Shown piece by piece: positions 26,753-35,522 of a stretch of DNA of 59,759 nt; positions within the stretch are counted from its first letter, which is position 1; each line of letters opens with the position of its first letter. Where the stretch lies: NCBI RefSeq assembly GCF_001484965.1, contig NZ_KQ947396.1, forward strand, positions 37,266 through 97,024, given 5' to 3'. Source of the DNA: Shouchella shacheensis (lineage in GTDB: Bacteria > Bacillota > Bacilli > Bacillales > Bacillaceae_D). Under the pieces are notes generated by a model. That model ran no database searches. It was not told the origin of the DNA and worked only from the letters and a program-made list of their open reading frames with translations. The position numbers and the translations under genes were made by a program.

Positions 26753-27460
26753 CTAGCGAACGAGCACATATCCCTTTTTAATAGACTCAACCACGGCCTG
26801 CGTTCGATCGTTCACGTTCATCTTTTGCAAAATATTGCTCACATGGTTTTTAACCGTTTTTTCGCTGATATAAAGCGATTCCCCAATGTTGCGGTTATTT
26901 TGACCATCTGTCATGAGCTGCAAAACCTCACACTCTCTTCGAGTAAGAATGTGAAGCGGCTTGCGGTATTCCACTTCACGATACCCAACAGAATCCTGAT
27001 GCGCCTCGTCTTGCCTCGCCAGTCGACGATAGTCCTTAATCAAGTTATGTGTTACTTTCGGATGGATATACGCTCCACCGGAGGCGACCACTTTAACCGC
27101 CTCGACGAGAGATTCTGCATCCATTTCTTTTAGCAAATAGCCAGATGCCCCTGTTTTTAACACGTGAGAGACATAGGACTCGTCATCGTGAATCGACAAG
27201 ACGAGCACTTTGACTTTTGGGAACGTCTTCACGAGTTCTTTGGTTGCTTCAACACCGCTCTGTTTCGGCATATTAATGTCCATGAGAATCACGTCCGGCT
27301 GATGCTCACGTACGAGGTCAATGGCTTCACTTCCATCTTCCCCATCAGCCACGACGGCAAACTGTTCTTCCATTGCCAAAATACGCTTCACCCCTTCGCG
27401 AAAAAGAGGGTGATCGTCGATGATAATAATACGGATTTCCTTTTTGTCGATTGCATTCAT
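26753..27460 (-). CDS. degU: DegU, response regulator
   Basis: A 235-residue NarL-type regulator: receiver domain with acidic pocket DDH (15-17), phosphoacceptor Asp61 (ILMDINMP) and Lys switch region. A LuxR-type HTH follows at about 168-232 ([40 protein letters not shown]). With DegS it controls exoproteases, competence and motility, consistent with the flagellar and com neighbours. Confidence 0.97.
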   Translation of the reverse strand: MNAIDKKEIRIIIIDDHPLFREGVKRILAMEEQFAVVADGEDGSEAIDLVREHQPDVILMDINMPKQSGVEATKELVKTFPKVKVLVLSIHDDESYVSHVLKTGASGYLLKEMDAESLVEAVKVVASGGAYIHPKVTHNLIKDYRRLARQDEAHQDSVGYREVEYRKPLHILTRRECEVLQLMTDGQNNRNIGESLYISEKTVKNHVSNILQKMNVNDRTQAVVESIKKGYVLVR

Positions 27461-27512
27461 TTGTTTTCACCTCTCGAGTGACGCCTTCTTTAGCAGCCCA
27501 TTGTCTACGTCA

Positions 27513-28670
27513 CTATGTTTTGTAATTCGTTTGCATTTCTTCTTGTATTGGTAGCTGGATCATAATAGTCGTCCCATTCCTGGGCTTGGAGTGGATGCTT
27601 AATACACCGCTTAGCATGCTTACTCGTTCTTTCATGCCCATTAATCCAAAGGTGCCCTCCTGTAGACTTGACGGGTCAAACCCTTTTCCGTCGTCTCTGA
27701 TCACCAGTGAAACATTGCTTGTTTTCTGTTCAATTTTGACCGATAGTTCCTTCGCGTTGGCATGCTTAATCACATTTTGAACCGCTTCTTGAACTAAGCG
27801 AAACAGGGCCACTTCAAAACGCTGAGCGAGACGTTGCTCCTGCCCAAAGTGCTTGAATACCACAGGAATCTGGTGTCGTTCTTCAATGGTTTCCAGGTAC
27901 TTTCGCAGCGTGGGCACAAGTCCTAAGTCATCAAGCGCCATCGGGCGTAAATCGTAAATAATCCGGCGCACCTCAGCAAGAGAGGATTTGACCATTTTCC
28001 TGAGACTGCCAATTTCCGATAATGCCTCCTCGATGCCCCTCTCCTGATAGACGCGCTCGATAAGCTCGGAATGAAGCATCACATTCGCCATCATTTGCGC
28101 TGGTCCGTCATGAATTTCTCGGGAAAGCCTCCGTCGCTCTTCCTCCTGCGCCTCGATAATTTTAAGACCAAAAGCCTGCTTCTCTTCCGCGTCCTTGATG
28201 TATTCGCCGACTTGCTTTAAATCACTAGACAGAAAATCAAAGACAATGGACATTTGGCCGGAAAGCTGTTCGGCACGGTCAATGGTAACTTTTAAATTTC
28301 GCAAGCGCCGCTCGATATCATCTCGTCTCTCGCGGAGCTGCATTTCCTCCTGCCTGAGAACCGCAAGCTGGACTTGGAACTCGTTCGCTCGCTCGTAAGC
28401 CTGTCTTACTTCTTGATTTGTATAACGCGTAAATTCCCTGCTCACTTCCGCCAGTCGATTTCTAGAAAAGCGGGAATGCATCATCGTGCGATCCGTCTTT
28501 TCAATCACCGTTGCAACTTTTGAACGAATCTTTTTTAACTCTTTCTCCAGATCCTCAAATTCACTCCGCGAACGCTCCCCGATTTCAAAAATCTTCTCAC
28601 GGCTGGTTCCCACTGAATCAAGGGTCTGCGTAATAATATGATCGAGCACTTTTGCATCTGTCATCGTCAT
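27513..28670 (-). CDS. degS: DegS, sensor histidine kinase (cytoplasmic)
   Basis: A 385-residue kinase without TM segments: long coiled-coil sensor domain (about 1-180), HisKA_3 box with phospho-acceptor His in SREIHDGPAQMM, and an HATPase domain with VIKHANAKE (N box) and DDGKGFD (G1). It phosphorylates DegU. The degS-degU order is as in Bacillus. AAGGTG lies just before the ATG at 28670; a second ATG two codons later is equally possible. Confidence 0.97.
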   Translation of the reverse strand: MTMTDAKVLDHIITQTLDSVGTSREKIFEIGERSRSEFEDLEKELKKIRSKVATVIEKTDRTMMHSRFSRNRLAEVSREFTRYTNQEVRQAYERANEFQVQLAVLRQEEMQLRERRDDIERRLRNLKVTIDRAEQLSGQMSIVFDFLSSDLKQVGEYIKDAEEKQAFGLKIIEAQEEERRRLSREIHDGPAQMMANVMLHSELIERVYQERGIEEALSEIGSLRKMVKSSLAEVRRIIYDLRPMALDDLGLVPTLRKYLETIEERHQIPVVFKHFGQEQRLAQRFEVALFRLVQEAVQNVIKHANAKELSVKIEQKTSNVSLVIRDDGKGFDPSSLQEGTFGLMGMKERVSMLSGVLSIHSKPRNGTTIMIQLPIQEEMQTNYKT

Positions 28671-29122
28671 TTCTCACCTTGTTTCACTATGACTACCGAA
28701 ACACGTTCTCTAAAAGCAGAAAAGAGCATCCTTTGCTTTGCTTTACTTTTTATTCTTTTTTCCGCTATCCTTATCTTACACTATCTCCATGGGAAAAGCG
28801 TTAGAATATCTTAGAAAAAGACGATAAATCATGGGTTGGTGGACCAGACTCACTTGCGTTGGGAGGCTGGTTCCAAGCGCACGATTGCCTAGGTCGTTTT
28901 CTCTATAACACCGCCTATACTACCAAAGCTGTGTTACATCACGATAACGGATATGTGTAAAAGTGTCAAAAACACACGACAACCAGTCACAGGCTCGTGA
29001 AAAAGCTTTGTGGACTGGCTTGAGTTGTTGTAGGATTCGTGCGCTCGAAGCGACGGTGGCCGCACATCTCTGCCAACCTAAACCTATGAAATCTAGACAA
29101 CTTGCGAAAGGAGTGAGCCGCA
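28671..29122. other. Divergent degS/yvyE intergenic region
   Basis: About 450 bp that must hold promoters for degS (minus) and yvyE (plus). Near 28979-29025 an inverted repeat CCAGTC..GACTGG with smaller inner pairs surrounds a ~30-nt loop. No convincing gene; two overlapping short frames on opposite strands lack ribosome sites. Confidence 0.4.
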
Positions 29123-29758
29123 TTGCTTTCAACGTATCGAACGGTGAAAAAAGAAGGGAACCATGAAATTGTGATTCAGAAATCACGCTTCATTGCCCAT
29201 ATCAAACGCACCGAAACGGAAGAAGAAGCGCTGCGTTTTATCGAAGCGATTAAAAAAGCGCACTGCAATGCAACTCACAATTGCTCCGCCTATTTAATCG
29301 GTGAAAACGACCTTATACAGAAAGCCAATGACGACGGGGAACCAAGTGGTACGGCTGGAGTCCCCATGCTAGAAGTACTCAAGAAAAGAGAGCTGAAAGA
29401 TACAACCGTTGTTGTGACTAGATACTTCGGCGGCATAAAACTCGGAGCCGGCGGGTTAATTCGCGCTTACGGAGGAGCCGTTACGGAAGGCCTTCAAGCC
29501 ATCGGCCTCGTTACGCGCACGCTCACCCAAGTGATGCACGCCACCATAGACTATACATGGCTTGGAAAAGTAGAAAATGAAATTCGGCAATCAAGCTTTC
29601 TCCTTAAAGACATTCACTACCTCGATCAAGTGGAAATGGAAGTCTATGTTCCAAGCACGGAACTAGAGAGATTCAACGCTTGGGTAACCGAATTAACGAA
29701 TGGCCAAGCGACTGTAAAAGAGGGCGCGCTCACGTATTTAGAGGAAGACGCGCTTTAA
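29123..29758 (+). CDS. yvyE: YvyE, IMPACT/YigZ family protein
   Basis: A 211-residue UPF0029/IMPACT protein: MLSTYRTVKKEGNHEIVIQKSRFIA start, conserved DDGEPSGTAGVPMLEVL and VVTRYFGGIKLGAGGLIRAYGGAV, plus a C-terminal DUF1949 ferredoxin-like domain. Function in bacteria is poorly defined. It starts at TTG with GAAAGGAG 12 nt upstream. It is divergent from degS, as in B. subtilis, and convergent with pcp, overlapping its end by 4 nt. Confidence 0.92.
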   Translation: MLSTYRTVKKEGNHEIVIQKSRFIAHIKRTETEEEALRFIEAIKKAHCNATHNCSAYLIGENDLIQKANDDGEPSGTAGVPMLEVLKKRELKDTTVVVTRYFGGIKLGAGGLIRAYGGAVTEGLQAIGLVTRTLTQVMHATIDYTWLGKVENEIRQSSFLLKDIHYLDQVEMEVYVPSTELERFNAWVTELTNGQATVKEGALTYLEEDAL

Positions 29759-30357
29759 TCCTCAGCGAGTGAGCGGATGGCCACCCGTATGCTCTGAGTC
29801 ATGTCCCTTTCCGCAAGGCTTGGCTGCGCGGAGAGGTTCATTTCGTGAGAGTAAGGAACGTGAATAAACCCAGCTGGAATCGATTTACCCTGGTTCGCTA
29901 ATGCGTGAAGCACGCGATACATGAGAAAATTACAGACATAGGTTCCGGCCGTATTGGAAATCGCCGCTGGAATTTGGTGGTCCTTCATCCGATTCACTAT
30001 TCTCCGAACCGGCAGCTTTGAGAAGTACGCATCGGGACCAGAGGCGACAATGGGTTCATCCTCTTTTCTGACACCATCATTATCCCGCTCACCGTCCATG
30101 ACGTTGATGGCCACACGCTCGGGAGTCACCTGTGTACGGCCTGCCGCTAAACCGAGCATAATCAAAGCGGCTGGTTCGTTTTCACTGAGATCTTTAAGGA
30201 CGGTGTCAGCCGCTTCACGAAACGTCACTGGAAGAACAAGTGACTTCACTTGAAATCCAGCTAGTTGCTCGCCATCCAGGGCGCTTGCGACTTGCTGTGT
30301 CGGATTCATTTGATGATTTAAAAAAGGTTCAAACCCTGTTAGTAGGACTGTCTTCAT
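29755..30357 (-). CDS. pcp: Pyrrolidone-carboxylate peptidase
   Basis: A 200-residue C15 cysteine peptidase that removes N-terminal pyroglutamate. Motifs: LLTGFEPFLNHQMNPTQ, the catalytic Glu region (TPERVAINVMDGE), Cys in SNTAGTYVCNFLMY and His in GFIHVPY. GGGAGGG lies before the start. It may process peptides imported by the nearby oligopeptide transporter (inference). Confidence 0.95.
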   Translation of the reverse strand: MKTVLLTGFEPFLNHQMNPTQQVASALDGEQLAGFQVKSLVLPVTFREAADTVLKDLSENEPAALIMLGLAAGRTQVTPERVAINVMDGERDNDGVRKEDEPIVASGPDAYFSKLPVRRIVNRMKDHQIPAAISNTAGTYVCNFLMYRVLHALANQGKSIPAGFIHVPYSHEMNLSAQPSLAERDMTQSIRVAIRSLAED

Positions 30358-30409
30358 GAATTACCCTCCCTGTTTCAACTCTATCATTATTATAAATGGG
30401 GGAATCGTT

Positions 30410-31012
30410 TTGGACACTTGGGAAATATTCACGCTTACCGGTACACTTGCCTTCGCCTTGTCAGGTGCACTCGTCGCACTGGATGAAAAATATGACTTGT
30501 TCGGTGTCTACACCCTTGGCTTTATCACTGCATTCGGCGGTGGGATGATTCGCAATGTCGTGATCGGTCTCCCCGTTTCCGAGATTTGGGCTCAGACCAC
30601 GCTATTCGTCTCGACCTTTGTTCTTATCACGCTCATTTTTGTCGTCCCGTCTTCTTGGTTTCGCCACTGGTTCCGTTGGGGGGTTTTTTTTGACGCCGTC
30701 GGGCTTTCTGCCTTTGCGATTCAGGGAGCGTTATTCGCACAAGGCGCGAATGAATCGATAGTTGCGGTGATGATGGCCGCTGTGTTAACAGGGGTCGGCG
30801 GCGGTGTCGTACGAGATGTGCTTGCGGGCAGGAAGCCGATGGTTCTGCATAGTGATATTTATGCAGGCTGGGCGCTGCTAGCCGGACTTGTCGTTGGACT
30901 CGGGCTTAACCACGCCATCTTTTTGTATGTATTGTTTGGCACCATTGTCGTGCTGCGGATGCTAACCAACCGCTACAGTTGGCGGTTGCCGGTGGTGCAG
31001 AAGGCGGGATAA
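30410..31012 (+). CDS. TRIC/UPF0126 family membrane protein (YvgT-like)
   Basis: A 200-residue protein with about seven TM helices in two repeats, each with a conserved glycine motif: GFITAFGGGMIRNVVIG and VLTGVGGGVVRDVLAGR. Members have been related to trimeric intracellular cation channels. The start is taken at TTG 30410 (LDTWEIFTLTG) with GGGGGA 6-7 nt upstream; an 18-codon upstream extension would overlap pcp's start and is rejected. It is divergent from pcp across about 50 bp. Confidence 0.88.
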   Translation: MDTWEIFTLTGTLAFALSGALVALDEKYDLFGVYTLGFITAFGGGMIRNVVIGLPVSEIWAQTTLFVSTFVLITLIFVVPSSWFRHWFRWGVFFDAVGLSAFAIQGALFAQGANESIVAVMMAAVLTGVGGGVVRDVLAGRKPMVLHSDIYAGWALLAGLVVGLGLNHAIFLYVLFGTIVVLRMLTNRYSWRLPVVQKAG

Positions 31013-31042
31013 GTGGGGTCTGGAGCGTGTCCTCCCCCTTTT
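31013..31042 (+). terminator. Terminator after the TRIC-family gene
   Basis: GGGG.GGA/TCC.CCCC stem starting at the stop codon, followed by CTTTT. Confidence 0.6.
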
Positions 31043-31110
31043 AGACGATGAACCTACCTAAGGGTTTTCGTTCTACGGCGAAAGATTCGTAATCCTTTAG
31101 TCTAAACGGT

Positions 31111-31149
31111 ATCCATGAGCTCGTTCCGCAAAGAATTGAGCTCATGGAT
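31111..31149. repeat. Perfect 12-bp inverted repeat
   Basis: ATCCATGAGCTC at 31111-31122 and GAGCTCATGGAT at 31138-31149, separated by 15 nt, at the downstream edge of the nuclease pseudogene. No T-run on either side, so it is not a standard terminator. Confidence 0.85.
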
Positions 31150-31595
31150 GGATGTTCGGAAGCCTCGGACCATCTACCACTACGTACCGCGAGCATTGAA
31201 TCTGTTTGAGCCAGTCCAGATCGAGACCTGTAAGAGAAGCGACCCTCTCAGGATCTTCGCCTCTCTCAAGCATTCGAGCGACGACTGTTATTTGTACTTC
31301 TTTTCTTCCTTTTTCTATTCCTTTTCCATCCCCTCATCAATCAAACTGTTCCGCTCAATCAACGATTCCTCGCGCGCCACATAAAGGCGCCTGATCTCCT
31401 CATTACTGCTAAGCCATTTCAAACGTTTTTCGGCCTTCCGAATGCTCGAGTCCATTTCCGTCAACCCTTTATCGTTTTCTCGGGCATTTGTTCATCCAAA
31501 AAGAGCAACCAGCGATGCAGAGGGTCTTCCAACGTTTTTCGATCCTTGATTGCCCCTTTGAAATCATATGGCGGCGCTGGAAAGGAAACCCCTTC
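31142..31595 (-). pseudogene. Remnant of an Rpn-family recombination-promoting nuclease/putative transposase
   Basis: Three minus-strand frame segments together read like the C-terminal half of a PD-(D/E)XK Rpn-type protein. Segment 1 contains DPLHRWLLFLDEQMPE and ends at TGA 31461-31463. Segment 2 contains MDSSIRKAEKRLKWLSS and ends at TAG 31315-31317. Segment 3 contains GIEKGRKEVQITVVARMLERGE and ends at 31142. At least two frameshifts are present and the N-terminal nuclease part is missing. Identification is by recognised family phrases (DPLHRWLLFL, M..I.KAE.RL.WLS). Confidence 0.75.
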
Positions 31596-31651
31596 CCCTG
31601 TTCCAAGAGAGGCGCTCTTCACTCATTCACGATTCAACCGCCAAAGCCATG

Positions 31652-32521
31652 TTAGAACCCAAGGCGGTCATCTGGAATCCGAAACTCATCTCCCCAATCC
31701 CTATTGACCTTCCTAGTCTCACGGTGGAACAAACTTCGATTAGGGTCGGCGAAGTGGATATCCGCCAAGCGCGTCAGTCTCTTTTCTTTCCAATCCAGAA
31801 GCAGCGAAGCCGCATACTGCCACTGAGGCACTCCTCTTGCAACGCTGCGCCGAATCGCCTCAATCACCACCTCGTTGGGCGCCTCAAAGGCACTGTCCGT
31901 GCACCACTTTTGCATCGCATTTTTAACTCTCGTAGTAGGCGTCTCAAATCCTTGCTCCTGACAAAAGTGGAGCACCTCTTTTAAAAGCTCTTCTTCTGCT
32001 TTGGTATGGTCTGGTATCGTCTTTTCTTTTTTAACTAATGCATGCGGATCTCCGTGCACATCTCCTTGCAATTGGTCATGCGCTTCCCCTTGCACATCTC
32101 CATGCGAATCCTCATGCAATGGGTCATTCGTTTCATCATGTGGTAAATCTAGGTGAGGGTTTTTAGGTGAAAGGTCAGAAGGCTCGTTCGACTTGAGTGC
32201 AGTTGCTTCAGAGGCGTTATCTGGGGGTGTGACGGCGTAATCAATTCTCAAAGAATGAATCTCGTAGGCCGCTGCCTTGCCCGGACGGCTGTGAACGGTG
32301 ATGTATTTGTGTTTGACCATTTCTCGACGGGCCTTGAAAACCTGGTCTTCAGTCAGCCCCGTCTTCACCGAGAGAACAGAGACGGCAACGGTGAATGGTT
32401 GCTTCCAGCCTGTTCGATTGCAAACATCCATTAGCACGGACCAAAGGACCTTCGCCTTGGGGGTGAGTGGATTTGTCTCCTGGCGTGTGTGGAACGCATT
32501 CAGTTCAGCAATGTAGTTCAT
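31652..32521 (-). CDS. Orphan DnaD-domain replication-type protein
   Basis: A 289-residue protein. The N-terminal winged-helix half (about 1-100; LTPKAKVLWSVLMDVCNRTGWKQPFTV) resembles phage/plasmid replication initiators. The C-terminal DnaB_2/DnaD-like domain contains the family YxxxILxxW-type motif (WQYAASLLLDWKEKRLTRL). Between them lies a linker of about ten tetrapeptides with His or Gln at every fourth position. No phage or plasmid genes adjoin it, so it may be a relic of an integrated element. The Rpn remnant directly downstream points the same way. Function unknown. Confidence 0.75.
   Translation of the reverse strand: MNYIAELNAFHTRQETNPLTPKAKVLWSVLMDVCNRTGWKQPFTVAVSVLSVKTGLTEDQVFKARREMVKHKYITVHSRPGKAAAYEIHSLRIDYAVTPPDNASEATALKSNEPSDLSPKNPHLDLPHDETNDPLHEDSHGDVQGEAHDQLQGDVHGDPHALVKKEKTIPDHTKAEEELLKEVLHFCQEQGFETPTTRVKNAMQKWCTDSAFEAPNEVVIEAIRRSVARGVPQWQYAASLLLDWKEKRLTRLADIHFADPNRSLFHRETRKVNRDWGDEFRIPDDRLGF
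32039..32155 (-). repeat. 12-bp-period tandem repeat inside the DnaD-domain gene
   Basis: Imperfect TGC-led 12-mers (for example TGCACATCTCCT, TGCACATCTCCA) encode tetrapeptides such as GDVH, GDPH, GDVQ and EDSH in the linker. Confidence 0.75.
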
Positions 32522-32689
32522 GGTGTTACCCTCCTTAAATTTCGGAATACGCTTTTAGTTTTACACCAAGCGTTCTTCTTTGCTATTTTACAACGCGGAC
32601 AAAGGCTTGACAAATTAATTTAAAATATTCCCAAAAATATTTTCATCACTTAGGAAAACCTTGTTCTGACATGAAAAATAAATAAAATG

Positions 32690-32724
32690 AGGAGGAGAGC
32701 GTAACGCTCTCCCCCTGATCTATG
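32690..32724 (-). terminator. Terminator of the oligopeptide transporter operon
   Basis: Minus strand GGGGGAGAGC-gtta-GCTCTCCTCC followed by TCATTTTATTTATTTTTC. Confidence 0.75.
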
Positions 32725-32747
32725 AAACCTCTTATTTCAGAACAACA

Positions 32748-34583
32748 TCACTCGTCCACTGCAGGCTCTTCAGCATCTAGCTGGATGGTATGGAAGCCAT
32801 AATCATTGTTTCCAACTTCCCATGTAACACCGCTAACGCGCTCATTCATAGGACGAACTTCAAGACGGTAAAGAGTCGGTGCGACAGGCACAACTTCGTT
32901 CATATACTCTTGAAACTCATTGTACGCCTCCTGACGATAGTCGACCTCAAAAGCCTCGTCAGAAAGGCCGTCTGCTAGCAATTCTTGAATTCTATCGTCC
33001 GTGTAGCGAGTATAGTTAAACAACGCCCTCGGTCCCCATAGACTAGAAGGATCTACGTCCGACCCGACACTCCACGCAGCTGAGTACATGTCAATCGCCG
33101 GATCATCTTCTTCCACTCGGTCGTAGAAGGAGTTGAATTCCGTTAAGCTGCCATCCAGCAATTCAACGTTTAGACCGACAGCATCCCACGCTTGAATTTC
33201 ATAGTTTGTTACAGCTTCAGCCGTTGCATCCCCACTCATAGCCGCAAGTGTAATGACTAGTTCTTCTCCTTCAGGTGTTTCCCTGTACCCGTCACCATTA
33301 ACATCCTCGTACCCTGCGTCGTCAAGGAGTTGATTGGCCAAGTCAGGATCATAGCCTAAGCCTTCGTTCGTTTCATCATGATAAAGAGCATGGTAAGGCG
33401 GGATTACAGTCGTAGCCGGGAAGCGCAACCCATCATACATTTGCTCTCCAAGGTCTTCATAGTTAACTGCATGGGCAATCGCTTTTCGAAGCTCCGGGTC
33501 CGCCATTTTAGCATCTTCATCCGGAACAACTTCTCCTGCATCGGCATCCCATGTACCAAGCTTAAATCCAGTATAGCTCCAACCCGGGGCCACTCGACCC
33601 AACCATTCCACGTTTGTCATGTCGGCATTGTCCGCAAATTGAGTAGCTGGGAATTGATCGACCATATCAATGTCCCCTGCTCTTAGAGCTTGAGCCGCTG
33701 TATCTGGATTGACTACGCTTAACGTAACGCCATCAAGCAACGGCTCTCCACGCCAGTAGTCTTCGTTTGCCGTAAAAGTGACGGACTCCCCGGGAACGAC
33801 CGACTCTACTTTAAACGGTCCGAATCCAATGGGGTTCGATCGAATCTCATCAGAACCCTCCATATCCGCTACCTCCATATCTTCAAACACATGTTTCGCC
33901 ATTGGGTAGTACCAAATCCCACCTGATAATAGCGAAGGGGTTGCTTCAAGATAGGTGAGTTCTACGGTTTTCTCATCAATAATATTAAAGCCTGAGATCT
34001 CATCCGCTTCTCCGTTATGATACTCTTCCATGCCCTCAATGTTTTGGAAACTTGAGTCATAGCGGACGCCTGTATAGTCTGGATGGCCGATTACTTCATG
34101 CGCGAAAACATAATCCTCTGCTGTGACAGGTTCCCCGTCATGCCAGTTTACATCGTCCCTAATTGTAATCGTGTAGGTCAGGTTATCCTCGGACGCTTCT
34201 ATCGTAGCAGCACCCTCGTCCGTCACACCAAAAGCCTCGTCTTGAGTAAATAATGATTCATCAAACCATTCAATCACCCTTGCATCCGGAGTCCCTGAAT
34301 AAAACTGCCAATTTAAGGTTCCTTCAAACGGTGTATCCGTAACAACCCCGTAGTTTAACGTCCCCCCAATGGCATCCCCTTCATTGTCTTTCGTTATCTC
34401 AAAATCATCAATAGAGTATAGGCCATCTTCATTTTCTACAGTCTCTTCCCCGCCATTGCCTTCAGATTCACCGCCGCCATTTCCGTCACCCTCGCCGCCA
34501 GTTTCATCACTGCATGCCCCTAGAGCCAGCACGCACACTAACGCAGGCGCAAACATAAACCTCGGCTTTAACATTTTCTTCAT
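32748..34583 (-). CDS. Oligopeptide ABC transporter substrate-binding lipoprotein (OppA/AppA-like)
   Basis: A 611-residue SBP_bac_5 protein: signal peptide with lipobox LGAC, Gly/Glu/Asp-rich linker, and family motifs TYTITIRDDVNWHDGEPVTAEDYVFA and IAHAVNYEDLGEQ. It is strongly acidic, as is common in alkaliphile surface proteins. The start at 34583 (MKKMLKPRFM) has GGGGGA upstream; a 15-codon extension is rejected. Last gene of the lrp-D-F-B-C-A cluster, 13 bp after the permease gene. Confidence 0.93.
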   Translation of the reverse strand: MKKMLKPRFMFAPALVCVLALGACSDETGGEGDGNGGGESEGNGGEETVENEDGLYSIDDFEITKDNEGDAIGGTLNYGVVTDTPFEGTLNWQFYSGTPDARVIEWFDESLFTQDEAFGVTDEGAATIEASEDNLTYTITIRDDVNWHDGEPVTAEDYVFAHEVIGHPDYTGVRYDSSFQNIEGMEEYHNGEADEISGFNIIDEKTVELTYLEATPSLLSGGIWYYPMAKHVFEDMEVADMEGSDEIRSNPIGFGPFKVESVVPGESVTFTANEDYWRGEPLLDGVTLSVVNPDTAAQALRAGDIDMVDQFPATQFADNADMTNVEWLGRVAPGWSYTGFKLGTWDADAGEVVPDEDAKMADPELRKAIAHAVNYEDLGEQMYDGLRFPATTVIPPYHALYHDETNEGLGYDPDLANQLLDDAGYEDVNGDGYRETPEGEELVITLAAMSGDATAEAVTNYEIQAWDAVGLNVELLDGSLTEFNSFYDRVEEDDPAIDMYSAAWSVGSDVDPSSLWGPRALFNYTRYTDDRIQELLADGLSDEAFEVDYRQEAYNEFQEYMNEVVPVAPTLYRLEVRPMNERVSGVTWEVGNNDYGFHTIQLDAEEPAVDE

Positions 34584-34596
34584 TCCCTTTTCCCCC

Positions 34597-35502
34597 TTAG
34601 CCTCTTCTTTGTTTTGCGTCCGTCGCACGCTTCAGCGCTTGACCGACGTTATTTATACACAGCATCAAAACCAGAACGAGAATTGATGCAGGTAACCAGA
34701 CCCATGGACGAAGCTCAAAAATCTGAGGATTCGTCGCATAACTCATCAATGTTCCTAAGCTCGGCGTTGATTCTGGGAAACCGAATCCTAAAAAGGACAA
34801 GCCCGACTCAATACCGATATTGGCTGCCAAACTTAATGTCATATTGACAATGACAAGCGAACTTAAATTTGGCAGCAAGTGACTGAAAATAATCTTACTA
34901 TTAGGTGTGCCTAATGTCTTGGACGCTTGAATGTACTCAAGTGAGCTTTCTTGCAAAGCCTTGGAGCGAATTAATCGAGCCATTGACATCCACATGAACG
35001 CCGTAAAAATTAACGTGAACTGTAGGATGGAGTAGTTCGGCACAATCGCCACAAAAGCAATGATGAGCATTGTTGTAGGTAGAATGAGGAAGAAATCAAG
35101 CACTCTCATTAAGACATTGTCTACTTGCCCCCCGAAATAACCAGCGACGAGTCCAACAACCAATCCAATAATCCCAGAAAGGGCCGTAACAGCAATCCCA
35201 ATTGTGAGTGAGTTTCTAGTACCAATAATCAGTTGACCAAAGACATCTCTACCTCCGTGATCGGTCCCAAGCCAAAACTCTGATGAAGGCGGATGAAAAA
35301 TCGCAAATAAATCAACGGTTACAATTTGCTCCTGGTCCAAAAATAAAGAGATACCGTATACAAATCCCGCCACTAAAATCAAAAAGATTAATGATATAAG
35401 CGCAACTTTATCTCTCAAGATTTCTTTCATGATGACTCTGAATCCAGATGGCGTTTTGACTACTTCTATTTGCTCAGCATTTTTAACCCTTGGTTGTTCC
35501 AT
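34597..35502 (-). CDS. Oligopeptide ABC transporter permease (OppC/AppC-like)
   Basis: A 301-residue permease: N-terminal OppC_N segment (about 20-80) and the BPD_transp_1 domain with six TM helices. The EAA-type loop (EYIQASKTLGTPNSKIIFSHLLPN) contacts an ATPase subunit. It lies between oppB and the binding-protein gene. Confidence 0.95.
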   Translation of the reverse strand: MEQPRVKNAEQIEVVKTPSGFRVIMKEILRDKVALISLIFLILVAGFVYGISLFLDQEQIVTVDLFAIFHPPSSEFWLGTDHGGRDVFGQLIIGTRNSLTIGIAVTALSGIIGLVVGLVAGYFGGQVDNVLMRVLDFFLILPTTMLIIAFVAIVPNYSILQFTLIFTAFMWMSMARLIRSKALQESSLEYIQASKTLGTPNSKIIFSHLLPNLSSLVIVNMTLSLAANIGIESGLSFLGFGFPESTPSLGTLMSYATNPQIFELRPWVWLPASILVLVLMLCINNVGQALKRATDAKQRRG

Positions 35503-35522
35503 ACTTCACCCCTCGCTTCCCT

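Noticed and set aside
28920-29186. Overlapping short frames on both strands upstream of yvyE
   Set aside because: They overlap each other and the yvyE start, and have no ribosome sites or recognisable motifs.
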